From Hyphomicrobiales bacterium (GTDB lineage: Bacteria; Pseudomonadota; Alphaproteobacteria; Rhizobiales; Beijerinckiaceae), in NCBI GenBank assembly GCA_016716745.1, contig JADJVD010000004.1:62001-126000 (forward strand): a DNA stretch of 64,000 nucleotides, in the 5' to 3' direction. Within the stretch, counting starts at the first letter, position 1, and every line of letters begins with the position of its first letter. This document shows positions 8,535 through 17,695 of the stretch, in pieces. Under the pieces are notes generated by a model. It made no database searches and was not told where the DNA came from. It was given only the letters and a program-made list of their open reading frames with translations. The position numbers and the translations under genes are program-made.

Positions 8535-9836
8535 TCACGCCCCGCGCGCGTGCAGCCGCTCGCCCATGACATAGGTTGCGGCGACGGCGCGGTCGTCGCC
8601 AAGCGTCATCAGCAGGAACAGCTCCTCGTCGAGATCGCGCACGGTCTCGGCGCGATGGGCCATCGCCGGCGTCGCGCGCGAATCGAGCGCGACGACGTCG
8701 GCTTCCGCGCCTTCGGCGAGCGAGCCAATCTTGTCCTGCAAGCCGAGCGCCCGCGCGCCGCCGAGCGTGGCGAGATAGAAGGCCTGGTCGGCCGGCAGCC
8801 GCTCCCCATGCATCATCAGCGCCTTGTAGGCCTCGCGCATGGTGACGAGCATCGAGTAGGAGGTGCCGCCGCCGACATCGGTCGCCAGCGCCGTGCGGAA
8901 GGGATGCGACGTCTCGCGCGAGCGCGCGAGCTGGTAGGAGCCCGAGCCCAGAAACAGGTTCGAGGTCGGGCAGAACACGGCGACGGCGTTCGCCGCCGCC
9001 AGCCGCGCGCGCTCGCGTTCCGTCAGATGGATGCAATGGCCGAGCAGCGAGCAGGGGCCGAGCAGGCCGTGGCGCTCGTAGACATGCGCGTAATCCTCGC
9101 TGTCGGGGAACAGCGCCTTCACCCATTCGATCTCGCGATGGTTCTCGTCGAGATGGGTCTGGACGTAGCAATCGGGATGTTCGCGCGCCAGCGCGCCGGC
9201 CGCCTCGAGTTGCTCCGGCGTCGAGGTGATGGCGAAGCGCGGCGTGATGGCGAAGGACTGGCGGCCGCGCCCGTGCCAGCGCGCGATCAGGCTCTTGGAT
9301 TGATCGTAACCTGATTTCGGCGTGTCGGTGAGCGCTGCGGGCGCGTTGCGGTCCATCATCGTCTTGCCGACGATCATGCGCATGTTGCGCCGGTCCGCCT
9401 CGGCGAAGACCGCTTCGGCGGAGGCGAGATAGACGGCCGAATAGACGCAGCCCGTCGTCGTGCCGTTGCGCAGCAGCTCGTCGAACAGGAAGGTCGCGCA
9501 GGCGGCCGCGTGCGCGGGGTGCGCATGTTTCTGCTCCTCGACGAAGGTGTATTTCTGCAACCACTCGATCAGGTCCGCGCCGTAGGAGGCGATCACCTGC
9601 GTCTGCGGGGCGTGCAGATGCGCGTCGACGAAGCCGGGGATCAACAGGTGCGGGCGATGGTCGACGATGTCGCCGGAAAAACCGTCCAGCACGAGGCGCG
9701 CGTCGCCGGCGGCGACGACGCGGCCGTTGCGGATGAGGATCGCTCCGTCCTCGTCGTAACGGCGCGCCGCCGCGCCGAGTTCGGCCGGATCGCCGACGAA
9801 GCGCAGCAGCCGTCCGCGCAGCGCCTTGGTCGTCAT
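8535..9836 (-). CDS. guaD: Guanine deaminase
   Basis: A 433-residue amidohydrolase that hydrolyses guanine to xanthine and ammonia. The zinc-binding motif is GFVDAHLHAPQ, followed by the Q-T-H-L-D-E segment (YVQTHLDENHREI), LGHCIHLTERE, and ALATDVGGGTSYSM, the last being characteristic of guanine deaminases. It is the last gene of the minus-strand purine operon. Its ATG overlaps the TGA of puuD (ATGA, four bases), implying translational coupling. It feeds xanthine to XdhAB encoded upstream. Cytoplasmic. Confidence 0.95.
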   Translation of the reverse strand: MTTKALRGRLLRFVGDPAELGAAARRYDEDGAILIRNGRVVAAGDARLVLDGFSGDIVDHRPHLLIPGFVDAHLHAPQTQVIASYGADLIEWLQKYTFVEEQKHAHPAHAAACATFLFDELLRNGTTTGCVYSAVYLASAEAVFAEADRRNMRMIVGKTMMDRNAPAALTDTPKSGYDQSKSLIARWHGRGRQSFAITPRFAITSTPEQLEAAGALAREHPDCYVQTHLDENHREIEWVKALFPDSEDYAHVYERHGLLGPCSLLGHCIHLTERERARLAAANAVAVFCPTSNLFLGSGSYQLARSRETSHPFRTALATDVGGGTSYSMLVTMREAYKALMMHGERLPADQAFYLATLGGARALGLQDKIGSLAEGAEADVVALDSRATPAMAHRAETVRDLDEELFLLMTLGDDRAVAATYVMGERLHARGA

Positions 9837-11071
9837 CGCACGGCCGGGATGGTGGCGATCCACGCCGCGAGCAGGCGTCGATCGTCGTCGGCGAGGTTGA
9901 CGATATGGGCGACGCCACGCGGCGGCATCGCGTTGGTGCGCACGGCCTGAAGCTCGATCAGGCCCGCTTGCGCGGCGATGGCGCGATCCTCGTTGAGCAC
10001 GACGCCTTTCGGCGGCGCGGCGAGGCCTTCCCACACCGGTTCCTGCGCATGGCACATCGAGCAATGCGCGACGACGACGTCGCGCGCGGCGGCGAAGTGC
10101 GGTGAGGCCATCGCGGCGGCGACCTTCGGCGTCGGCGCGAGGCTCGCGGCGCGCGCCTGCGTCGAGACGGCGGGGAAGGACGACAGCCAGACGACGAGAA
10201 GAAAGAGCGCCGTCGCCACGCCCCATGTCCACCACGGCGCGGGCTTATGCTGGTGCATGGTGTTGAAGAAGTGGCGGATGACGCCGCCGATCAGGATCAC
10301 CAGCGCGACGATGACCCAGTTGAACCTGGTCGCAAAGGCGAGCGGGTAGTGACCCGACAGCATCAGGAACACCACTGGGAGCGTGAGATAGTTGTTGTGG
10401 TTGGAACGCTGCTTGGCCTGCTTGCCGAGCGCGGGATCGGGCGCCTCGCCGCGCAGGAGCGAAGCGACCACCTTCTTCTGGTTCGGGATGATGATGAGGA
10501 AGACGTTCGCCGTCATGATCGTGGCGACGATGGCGCCGATATGCACGAAGGCGCCGCGGCCCGAAAACAGATGCGTCAGCGCGAAGGCCTCGACGACGAG
10601 CAGGACATAGACGGCGACCGCCAGCTTCGCCGTGTCCTCGCCGACCGGCGACTTGCAGATCAGATCGTAGACGATCCATCCCGAGGCGAGCGTCGCCAGG
10701 CTGATGACGATGGCGGCCCAATGCGGCACGTCGAGCACGGCGCGGTCGATCAGATAGAGATCGGCCCCGACGTAATAGACGACGCACATCAGAAAGAAGC
10801 CGGAGAGCCAGGTTCCGTAGGACTCCCATTTGAACCAGGTCAGCTCCTTCGGCATCCCTTCGGGCGCGACGAGATATTTCTGCAAGTGGTAGAAGCCGCC
10901 GCCATGCACCTGCCATGTCTCGCCGCCGACGCCCTTCGGCGCGTTCAGGGCCGGGCGCAGGCCGAGATCGACCATGACGAAATAGAAGGACGAGCCGATC
11001 CACGCGATCACCGTGACCACATGCAGCCAGCGCAGCGCGAAGCTCGCCCAGTCCCAGATCACGCCGTCCAT
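9833..11071 (-). CDS. puuD: Membrane-bound urate hydroxylase with C-terminal cytochrome c
   Basis: About 412 residues: an integral membrane N-terminal domain with around eight hydrophobic helices, then a C-terminal cytochrome c domain with CSMCH at about residues 337-341 and a likely axial Met in NAMPPRG. This is the PuuD family, which oxidises urate to 5-hydroxyisourate and passes electrons to the respiratory chain instead of to oxygen as soluble uricase does. The chosen ATG (11071, MDGVIWDW) has GGAGG five bases upstream; a longer frame starts at 11104. The product goes to UraH, encoded four genes upstream in the same operon. The 3' end overlaps guaD by four bases. Confidence 0.95.
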   Translation of the reverse strand: MDGVIWDWASFALRWLHVVTVIAWIGSSFYFVMVDLGLRPALNAPKGVGGETWQVHGGGFYHLQKYLVAPEGMPKELTWFKWESYGTWLSGFFLMCVVYYVGADLYLIDRAVLDVPHWAAIVISLATLASGWIVYDLICKSPVGEDTAKLAVAVYVLLVVEAFALTHLFSGRGAFVHIGAIVATIMTANVFLIIIPNQKKVVASLLRGEAPDPALGKQAKQRSNHNNYLTLPVVFLMLSGHYPLAFATRFNWVIVALVILIGGVIRHFFNTMHQHKPAPWWTWGVATALFLLVVWLSSFPAVSTQARAASLAPTPKVAAAMASPHFAAARDVVVAHCSMCHAQEPVWEGLAAPPKGVVLNEDRAIAAQAGLIELQAVRTNAMPPRGVAHIVNLADDDRRLLAAWIATIPAVR

Positions 11072-11122
11072 GCCGCCCTCCGCGCCGATCCACCGGTTCG
11101 GCAATGCGATTCTCGCGCCAGT

Positions 11123-11956
11123 TCAGTCCGTCCGCAACCGTCGCGTCGGGGCGGGCCCAAGCAGTCGGGCCGCGATCTCGGCGGCCGTCAGGCACGCGAT
11201 GACCTCCGGCCGCTTGTCGCGGGCGGCCGCGCCGATGGGCAGCACGAGCGGCGCCGCCATCGCCGGATCGGCGCCGGATGCGACGAGCCAGCTCAGGAAG
11301 CGCGCGCGCTTCGTCGCCGAGCCGATCATGCCGACATAGACGCAATCGCCGCGCTCCAGCGCCGCGCGCGCAATCAGGAAGTCGAGCGTGTGCGAATGGG
11401 TGAGGATGACGACGGCGGCGCCGGGCGGCGCTGCGGCGATGTCCGCCGCCGGATCGTCGGTCAGGCGCGTCGGCGCGGCGTTCGATCTTGCGAGTTCTTC
11501 GGGGCGCGTGTCGATCAACAGCGTGTCGAAGGGCAGGGCGGCGACGGCGCGGGCGAGCGCGCGACCGACATGGCCCGCCCCGAAAATGCGGATCGCCGGG
11601 CGCGCCGCGCGGTCGGCTGCGGCGACGGCGCGCAGCGCGGCAATGTCGGCCGCGCCGGCGCGCGCGAAGGCGAGCGCGACATGGCCGCCGCAGCACTGGC
11701 CGAGCGCGGGGCCGAGCGGCGTGGCCCACCGATCCGTCGCGTCGCCCGATGCGAGCAGTTCGCGCGCGCGCTCGATCGCCGACCATTCGAGCGAGCCGCC
11801 GCCGATGGTGCCGGCGACCTCATGCGCGGCCACCAGCATCGTCGCGTCGGCGTCGCGCGGGGTGGAGCCGCGCGCCTGCGCGATACGCACGATCACCGCC
11901 GCGACACCAGCCGCTAGACGCGCGGCGAGCCAGTCCGCAAGATCGTCCGCGCTCAT
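11123..11956 (-). CDS. xdhC: Xanthine dehydrogenase accessory protein (MoCo insertion)
   Basis: A 277-residue XdhC/CoxI-family protein. The N-terminal XdhC_CoxI domain holds GTIGGGSLEW and LGQCCGGHVALAF, and a Rossmann-like C-terminal domain holds IFGAGHVGRALARA and YVGMIGSATKRARF. XdhC binds the molybdenum cofactor, supports its sulfuration, and delivers it to XdhB. Its ATG overlaps the TGA of xdhB (ATGA), so translation is probably coupled. puuD starts 51 bases downstream. Cytoplasmic. Confidence 0.95.
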   Translation of the reverse strand: MSADDLADWLAARLAAGVAAVIVRIAQARGSTPRDADATMLVAAHEVAGTIGGGSLEWSAIERARELLASGDATDRWATPLGPALGQCCGGHVALAFARAGAADIAALRAVAAADRAARPAIRIFGAGHVGRALARAVAALPFDTLLIDTRPEELARSNAAPTRLTDDPAADIAAAPPGAAVVILTHSHTLDFLIARAALERGDCVYVGMIGSATKRARFLSWLVASGADPAMAAPLVLPIGAAARDKRPEVIACLTAAEIAARLLGPAPTRRLRTD

Positions 11957-14293
11957 GCCCGGCCGGCGAGACGCTCGAGCGCCATCAGCACGCGCTCGGG
12001 CGTCGCCGGCGCGTCGAGGCGCGGGCAGACGCGATGGTTGGCGACGCTGGCCACCGCGTCGCTCAGCGCGTGCAGCACGGAGATCGCGAGCATCAGCGGC
12101 GGTTCGCCCACGGCCTTGGAGCGATAGATCGTCTCCTTCGCGTTGGGCCGTCCCTCAAGCAGATCGACGTTGAAGACGCGCGGGCGATCGGATGCGAGCG
12201 GGATCTTGTAGGTGGAGGGCGCGTGCGTGCGCAGGCGCCCCTTGTCGTCCCACCACAGCTCCTCGGTCGTCAGCCAGCCCATGCCCTGAATGAAGCCGCC
12301 CTCGATCTGGCCGCGATCCAGCGCCGGATTCAGCGACGCGCCGACGTCGTGCAGGATGTCGACGCGCTCGACGTGGTATTCGCCAGTCAGCGTGTCGACA
12401 GCGACCTCGCTCGCCGCGGCGCCGTAGGCGAAATAGTAGAAGGGCCGGCCGCGCCCGGCCTTGCGGTCCCAATGGATGTCCGGCGTCTTGTAGAAGCCCG
12501 TCGCCGACAGCGAGACGCGCGCCATGTAGGCGGCTTCGATCAGCTCGGCGAAGGGCGTTTCGCGATTGCCGATACGCACGCGGTTCGGCAGGAACACGAC
12601 TTGTTCGCGCGGCGCCCCGTATCGTTCGACCACGAAATCGACGAGACGATCCTTGATCGCGCGGCAGGCGGCCTGCGCGGCCATGCCGTTGAGATCGGCG
12701 CCGGACGAGGCTGCGGTGGCCGAGGTGTTCGGCACTTTCGCCGTCGATGTCGCGGTGATGCGCACGCGCGACAGATCGAGCTGGAACTCCTCGGCGACGA
12801 CCTGCGCGACCTTGGTGTCGAGGCCCTGGCCCATCTCGGTGCCGCCGTGGTTGAGCTGCACGCTGCCGTCCATATAGACATGCACCAGCGCGCCGGCCTG
12901 GTTGTAGAAGCGTGGCGGTGAAGGAGATGCCGAACTTCACCGGCGTCAACGCAAGGCCCCGCTTCACGACGGGGCTCGTCGCGTTGAAGGCGCGGATCGC
13001 GGCGCGGCGGGCGCGATAGTCGCAACGCGCCTCCAGCGCCTCCATCACGGTCAGGCCGAGATCGTCCTCGACCGTCTGATGATACGGAGTGAGATCGCGG
13101 CCGGCGCGATAGGCGTTGCGCTTTCGCACGTCGAGCGGATCGAGGCCCGTGGCGAAGGCGACCTCCTCGATCACGCGCTCTGCGCCGAGCATGCCTTGCG
13201 GGCCGCCGAAGCCGCGAAACGCCGTGTTCGACACCGTGTGCGTGCGCCAGGGCTCGGAGCGGGCGCGCACGGCGGGATAGAAATAGGCGTTGTCGCAGTG
13301 GAACAACGCGCGGTCCGTCACCGGGCCGGAAAGATCGGAGGAGAAGCCGCAACGCGCGGCGTAGACGAAATTGGCGGCGTGGATCGCGCCTGTCTCGTCG
13401 AAACCGGCTGCATAGTCGATCACAAAGTCGTGGCGTTTGCCGGTCGAGGCCATGTCCTCGTCGCGGTCGAGCCTGAGTTTCACGGCGCGGCGCAGCTTGC
13501 GCGCGGCGAGCGCGGCGACGACGGCCGTGAGATTTGCCTGCGATTCCTTGCCGCCGAAGGCGCCGCCCATGCGGCGGATCTCGACCGTCACCGCATGCGT
13601 CGCGACGCCGAGCGCGCTCGCGATCATGTGCTGCGTCTCGCTCGGATGCTGCGTCGAGGAATGGACGAGCACCTCGTCGTCTTCGCCCGGGATCGCCAGC
13701 GCGATCTGGCCTTCGAGATAGAAGTGCTCCTGCCCGCCGAGCTCCATGCGCCCTTCGAGGCGGCGCGGGCTCGCGGTGAGCGCGGCCTCGACGTCGCCGC
13801 GCGCCAGCGTCAGCGGATCTGTGACGAAGCCGTCCTGCGCGACGCGGGCGGCCGCGACGTCGGTCGCGTGCGGCAGATCCTCGTAGACGACGCGCGCGAG
13901 GCGGGCGGCGCGGCGCGCGGCCTCGCGCGTCGTCGCGACGACGGCGAACAGCGGCTGCGCATGAAAGCTGACGCGATCTGTCGGAAAGATCGGCTCGTCG
14001 TGCCGATGCGTCGGCGAGATGTCGTTGGCGCCGGGAATGTCGGCGGCCGTGAGCACGGCGACGACGTCGGGCGCGCGGCGCGCGGCGTCGAGGTTGAGCG
14101 CGACGATGCGCGCATGGGCGCGGTCGGAAAGGCCGAGAGCTGCGTGCAGGCAGCCCGCCGGTTCGGGCAGATCGTCGATATAGGGGGCGTCGCCCGCGAC
14201 CTGCTTCTCGGCGGAATCATGCGCGGCGGGCGCGCCGACGCCGCCGACGATCCGGTCGCCCTCGCGCCGAAGGGGGGCCTGCGCGTCAACCAT
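11953..14293 (-). CDS. xdhB: Xanthine dehydrogenase molybdopterin-binding subunit, with one-base frameshift
   Basis: The large MoCo subunit of xanthine dehydrogenase, which oxidises hypoxanthine and xanthine to urate. Cofactor and substrate motifs are MGGAFGGKES, FRGFGGPQGM, GGTEMGQGL and, near the C-terminus, GEPPLMLAISV with the catalytic glutamate. The reading frame is broken near 12908-12911. Upstream it reads VKFGISFTAT; downstream, in another frame, VHVYMDGSVQLNHGGTEM. Removing one C on the coding strand (G at about 12910 on the plus strand) restores ATFYNQAGALVHVY. The span is 2341 bases, 780 codons plus one base, which is exactly one insertion. The 5' end overlaps xdhA by eight bases and the 3' end overlaps xdhC by four. 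Probably functional in the organism if the indel is a sequencing error. Confidence 0.9.
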
Positions 14294-15752
14294 GCGCGGC
14301 CTCGCGCGCAGGCAGGCGCGTCGGCGCGCCGGCGAGGTCGAGACGCAGCCGCTCGAACAGGTTTTGCGCGACGCGCATGCGATAGGCGGCGCTGGCGCGC
14401 CAATCGTCGATGGGCGCGAAATCCGTAGCGAGCGCGGCGGCCGCCGCCGCGAAGGTCTCGCGCGTCGCGGGGCGGCCGATCAGCGCGGCTTCCGAGGCGC
14501 GGGCGCGCTTCGGCGTCGCGGCCATGCCGCCGAAGGCGATGCGCGCCGCCGCAACGGCGCCGGTCGCGTCGCGGCGCAGTTTGAAGGCGCCGCAGACGGA
14601 CGAAATGTCCTCGTCGCGGCGTTTGGAAATTTTCCACGCGCGGAAGGTCTCGCCCTCCGCAATCCTGGGGATGCGCAGGCTCTCGACATATTCGTCGCCG
14701 GCGCGGTCCTGCTTGCCGTAGGCGACGAAGAAATCCTCCAGCGACATTTGACGCCGGCCGCGCTGCGAGCGCAGAACGAGCGTCGCGTCGAGCGCGATCA
14801 GCGCTGGCGGCATGTCGCCGATGGGGGAGCCGTTGGCGATGTTGCCGCCGATCGTGCCCATCGCGCGCACCTGCGCGCCGCCGATGCGATCCAGCAGTTC
14901 CGCCATGTCCGGGAAGGCCGCGACGAGGGGCGCGCGCGCGTCGCGGTAGGAGACGGTCGCGCCGAGTTCGAGCGCGCCGGCCGTCTCGTCGATGCGCCGC
15001 AGGGCCTCGACGCCGCCGAGCCAGACGAGCGTCGGCAGGTCGCGCATCTGCTTGGTGATCCACAGGCCGACATCGGTCGCGCCGGCGAAGAGCGTCGCCT
15101 CGGGATGGGCGAGGCGTAACGCGTCGAGCTGCTCCAGCGTCGTCGGCGCATGGAAAACGCGCGCGCCGTGTCGCAGCGTCACGGGCTCGCTCGCGTCGAT
15201 GGTGGCGAGCTTGTCCTCGGCCTCGCGCCGCATCCGCGCGAAGCGCAGGCGGTCGGCCTCGTCGTCCTCGCTCATCGCCCGCGCCGCGGCCACGATTGGC
15301 GCGTAGCCGGTGCAGCGGCACAGATTGCCTTGCAGCGCGCGCTCGATCGTCGCCTCGTCGGGCGAGGGATCGTCGAGCCACAGCGCCGCCAGACTCATGA
15401 CGAAACCCGGCGTGCAGAAGCCGCATTGGGTCGCGTGCGCCTCGACCAGCGCGCGCTGGATCGCGTGCAGGCGCCCGTCGGGCCGGCGCAAATGCTCGAC
15501 CGTCAGCACATGACAGCGGTCGAGCGTGGCGAGCAGGCGGATGCAGGAGTCGACGGGCTCGTAGACGAGGCGGCCGGCCTGCATGCGGCCGACGAGTATG
15601 GTGCAGGCGCCGCAATCGCCTTCGGCGCAGCCTTCTTTCGTTCCGGTCCTGCGCTCCACGGTGCGCAGCCAGTCGAGCGCGGTCGTCAGCGGATCGACAT
15701 CCGACAGGTCGCGCCATTCCTCGCCAAGCAGGAAGCGGATGGATCGGCGCAT
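14286..15752 (-). CDS. xdhA: Xanthine dehydrogenase small subunit (2Fe-2S and FAD)
   Basis: A 488-residue protein with an N-terminal plant-type ferredoxin domain (GCAEGDCGACTI), a second [2Fe-2S] domain (ATQCGFCTPGF and GNLCRCTGYAPI), and an FAD-binding domain (LFAGATDVGL, MGTIGGNIANGSPIGD) with a CO-dehydrogenase flavoprotein C-terminal domain. It carries electrons from the molybdenum centre of XdhB through the two clusters to FAD and NAD+. The split XdhA/XdhB/XdhC arrangement matches the bacterial (Rhodobacter-type) enzyme. Start ATG 15752 lies one base after the uraH stop, so the genes are co-transcribed. Confidence 0.95.
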   Translation of the reverse strand: MRRSIRFLLGEEWRDLSDVDPLTTALDWLRTVERRTGTKEGCAEGDCGACTILVGRMQAGRLVYEPVDSCIRLLATLDRCHVLTVEHLRRPDGRLHAIQRALVEAHATQCGFCTPGFVMSLAALWLDDPSPDEATIERALQGNLCRCTGYAPIVAAARAMSEDDEADRLRFARMRREAEDKLATIDASEPVTLRHGARVFHAPTTLEQLDALRLAHPEATLFAGATDVGLWITKQMRDLPTLVWLGGVEALRRIDETAGALELGATVSYRDARAPLVAAFPDMAELLDRIGGAQVRAMGTIGGNIANGSPIGDMPPALIALDATLVLRSQRGRRQMSLEDFFVAYGKQDRAGDEYVESLRIPRIAEGETFRAWKISKRRDEDISSVCGAFKLRRDATGAVAAARIAFGGMAATPKRARASEAALIGRPATRETFAAAAAALATDFAPIDDWRASAAYRMRVAQNLFERLRLDLAGAPTRLPAREAAHG

Positions 15753-15753
15753 C

Positions 15754-16119
15754 TCAACTGCCGCGATAGGTCGAGTAGGCGTAAGGGGCGATCAGCAGAG
15801 GCACATGGTAGTGCGCCGCCGGGTCGGCGATGGCGAACATGATCGGCACGACGTCGAGAAAGGGCGGATCGGCGAGCGCCGCGCCCGAGCGGCGAAAATA
15901 GTCGGCGACATGGAAGCGCAACTCGTAATGGCCGACCTCGCATTCGGCGCCCGAGAGCAGGGGCGACTCGCAACGCCCGTCGGCGTTGGTGGTCGCCGAA
16001 CGCACGAGACGCCGCTCTGCGCCGAGATGATAGAGATCGATGCGCACGCCCCGCGCGGGGCGGCCCGAAGCCGTGTCGAGCACATGCGTGGTCAATCGAC
16101 CGCCCGTCGCGCCGCTCAT
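15754..16119 (-). CDS. uraH: 5-hydroxyisourate hydrolase
   Basis: A 121-residue transthyretin-like protein: LTTHVLDTASGRPARGV at the N-terminus, PPFLDVVPIMFAI in the middle and the diagnostic C-terminal YRGS. It hydrolyses 5-hydroxyisourate, the PuuD product, to OHCU. It is the first gene of the minus-strand purine operon. The ATG at 16119 starts at the family-typical position; longer upstream frames run into the divergent promoter region. No signal peptide. Confidence 0.96.
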   Translation of the reverse strand: MSGATGGRLTTHVLDTASGRPARGVRIDLYHLGAERRLVRSATTNADGRCESPLLSGAECEVGHYELRFHVADYFRRSGAALADPPFLDVVPIMFAIADPAAHYHVPLLIAPYAYSTYRGS

Positions 16120-16233
16120 GCCGTGTCCTTTCCCGTCATGGCGGAAGGTTCGCGTCGGACGGGGCGTCTGTCCAGCCTCTTCCTTGGCGCTTGGCGCGCC
16201 CCTTGCCAGCCGGCGGCAATGGCGCGACCTTCC

Positions 16234-16248
16234 GTTGCGATCCGCAAC
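16234..16248. promoter_or_regulatory. Inverted repeat between divergent purine operons (candidate operator)
   Basis: The perfect inverted repeat GTTGCG-ATC-CGCAAC lies in the 139-base gap between uraH (start 16119, minus) and puuE-uraD (start 16259, plus), eleven bases before the plus-strand ATG. Its place in a shared promoter region makes it a candidate binding site for a purine-responsive regulator, but no regulator gene is adjacent. No convincing -35/-10 pair is visible on either strand. Confidence 0.35.
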
Positions 16249-16258
16249 CGGACCCGAC

Positions 16259-17695
16259 ATGGCAGACCACGACGCCTTCGACGCCGCCTATACCCGCGAC
16301 ATGACCGGCTATGGCCGCACCCCGCCGGACGCCGACTGGCCCGGCGGCAAGCGCGTCGCGGTGCAGTTCGTCGTGAATTACGAGGAGGGCGGGGAAAACA
16401 ACGTCCTGCACGGCGACGGCGCCTCCGAGGCGTTCCTGTCGGAGATCGTCGGCGCCGCGCCTTGGCCGGGCCAACGCCACTGGAACATGGAGTCGATCTA
16501 CGAATATGGCGCGCGCGCCGGGTTCTGGCGGCTCTGGCGCATGTTCGCGCGGCGCGGCCTGCCGGTCACCGTGTTCGGCGTCGCCCATGCGCTGATGCGC
16601 GGGCGCGAGCAGGTGGCGGCGATGACGGAGGCGGGCTGGGAGATCGCCACGCACGGGCTGAAATGGATCGACTATCGCGACATGGGCGCGGCCGAGGAGC
16701 GCGCGCAGATCGACGAGGCGATCGCCATCCAGACCGCGCTCACGGGCGCCCGGCCGCTCGGCTTCTATCAGGGCCGCACCTCGATGAACACGGTGCGGCT
16801 CGGCATGGAGGAGGGCGGCTTCCTCTATATGGCCGACAGCTACGCCGACGATCTGCCTTACTGGCTCGAAGGCGAGGCCGGGCCGCAGCTCGTCGTTCCG
16901 TACACGCTCGACGCCAACGACATGCGCTTCGCCACGCCGCAGGGCTTCAACTCCGGCGATCAGTTCTACGCCTATCTGAAGGACAGTTTCGACGCGCTGC
17001 TGGCCGAGGGGCGTGCGGGGCAGGCGAAGATGATGAGCGTCGGCCTGCATTGCCGGCTGGTCGGGCGGCCGGGCCGCGCGGCCGCGCTAGAGCGGTTTCT
17101 CGATTATGTGCTGGGCCATGAGGACGCGTGGGTCGCCACGCGCCTCGACATCGCGCGGCATTGGGTCCGGCGCCATCCGCCCGCCGGCGGCTTCAGGCCC
17201 AGCCGGCTGCCGCGGGCGCTGTTCGTCGAGCTTTACGGCGATGTTTTCGAGCATACGCCGCAGATCGCGGAGGCGGCGCACAGGCGCGGGCTGGGGACGG
17301 ATTGCGACACGGCCGAAGGGCTGCATCGGGCTCTTGTGGCGGCGCTGCGCGCGAGCGACGAGGCGCTGAAACTCTCGCTCATCCGCGCCCATCCCGATCT
17401 TGCCGGGCGCCTGGCGCTCGCCGGCGCGCTCACCGCTGATTCGACGCGCGAACAGGCGAGTTCGGGCCTCGACCGGCTGACGCCGGAGGAGCTGACCCGG
17501 TTCACCGAGCTGAACGACGCCTATCGCGCGCGCTTCGGCTTCCCCTTCATCATGGCGGTGAAGGGCGCGACCAAGGCGGACATTCTCGCCGCCTTCGAGC
17601 GCCGCCTGCAGCATCATCCGCAAGGCGAGTTCGCCGAGGCGCTGGCGCAGATCGAGCGCATCGCGATGTTGCGGCTGAGGGATCGCCTACCGTGA
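16259..17695 (+). CDS. puuE: Bifunctional allantoinase (PuuE) / OHCU decarboxylase (UraD)
   Basis: A 478-residue fusion. Residues 1 to about 310 are the cofactor-light PuuE allantoinase of the polysaccharide-deacetylase fold (NYEEGGENNVLHGD, HGLKWIDYRDM, LGFYQGRTSMNT). The remaining 165 or so are the UraD domain (FVELYGDVFEHTP, LIRAHPDLAG, SSGLDRL, NDAYRARFGFPFIMAVKG). It converts OHCU to S-allantoin and then allantoin to allantoate. This domain fusion is known in other proteobacteria. It is the first gene of the plus-strand operon and overlaps the next gene (GTGA). The ATG at 16259 fits the family start; the longer frame is unlikely. Confidence 0.95.
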   Translation: MADHDAFDAAYTRDMTGYGRTPPDADWPGGKRVAVQFVVNYEEGGENNVLHGDGASEAFLSEIVGAAPWPGQRHWNMESIYEYGARAGFWRLWRMFARRGLPVTVFGVAHALMRGREQVAAMTEAGWEIATHGLKWIDYRDMGAAEERAQIDEAIAIQTALTGARPLGFYQGRTSMNTVRLGMEEGGFLYMADSYADDLPYWLEGEAGPQLVVPYTLDANDMRFATPQGFNSGDQFYAYLKDSFDALLAEGRAGQAKMMSVGLHCRLVGRPGRAAALERFLDYVLGHEDAWVATRLDIARHWVRRHPPAGGFRPSRLPRALFVELYGDVFEHTPQIAEAAHRRGLGTDCDTAEGLHRALVAALRASDEALKLSLIRAHPDLAGRLALAGALTADSTREQASSGLDRLTPEELTRFTELNDAYRARFGFPFIMAVKGATKADILAAFERRLQHHPQGEFAEALAQIERIAMLRLRDRLP

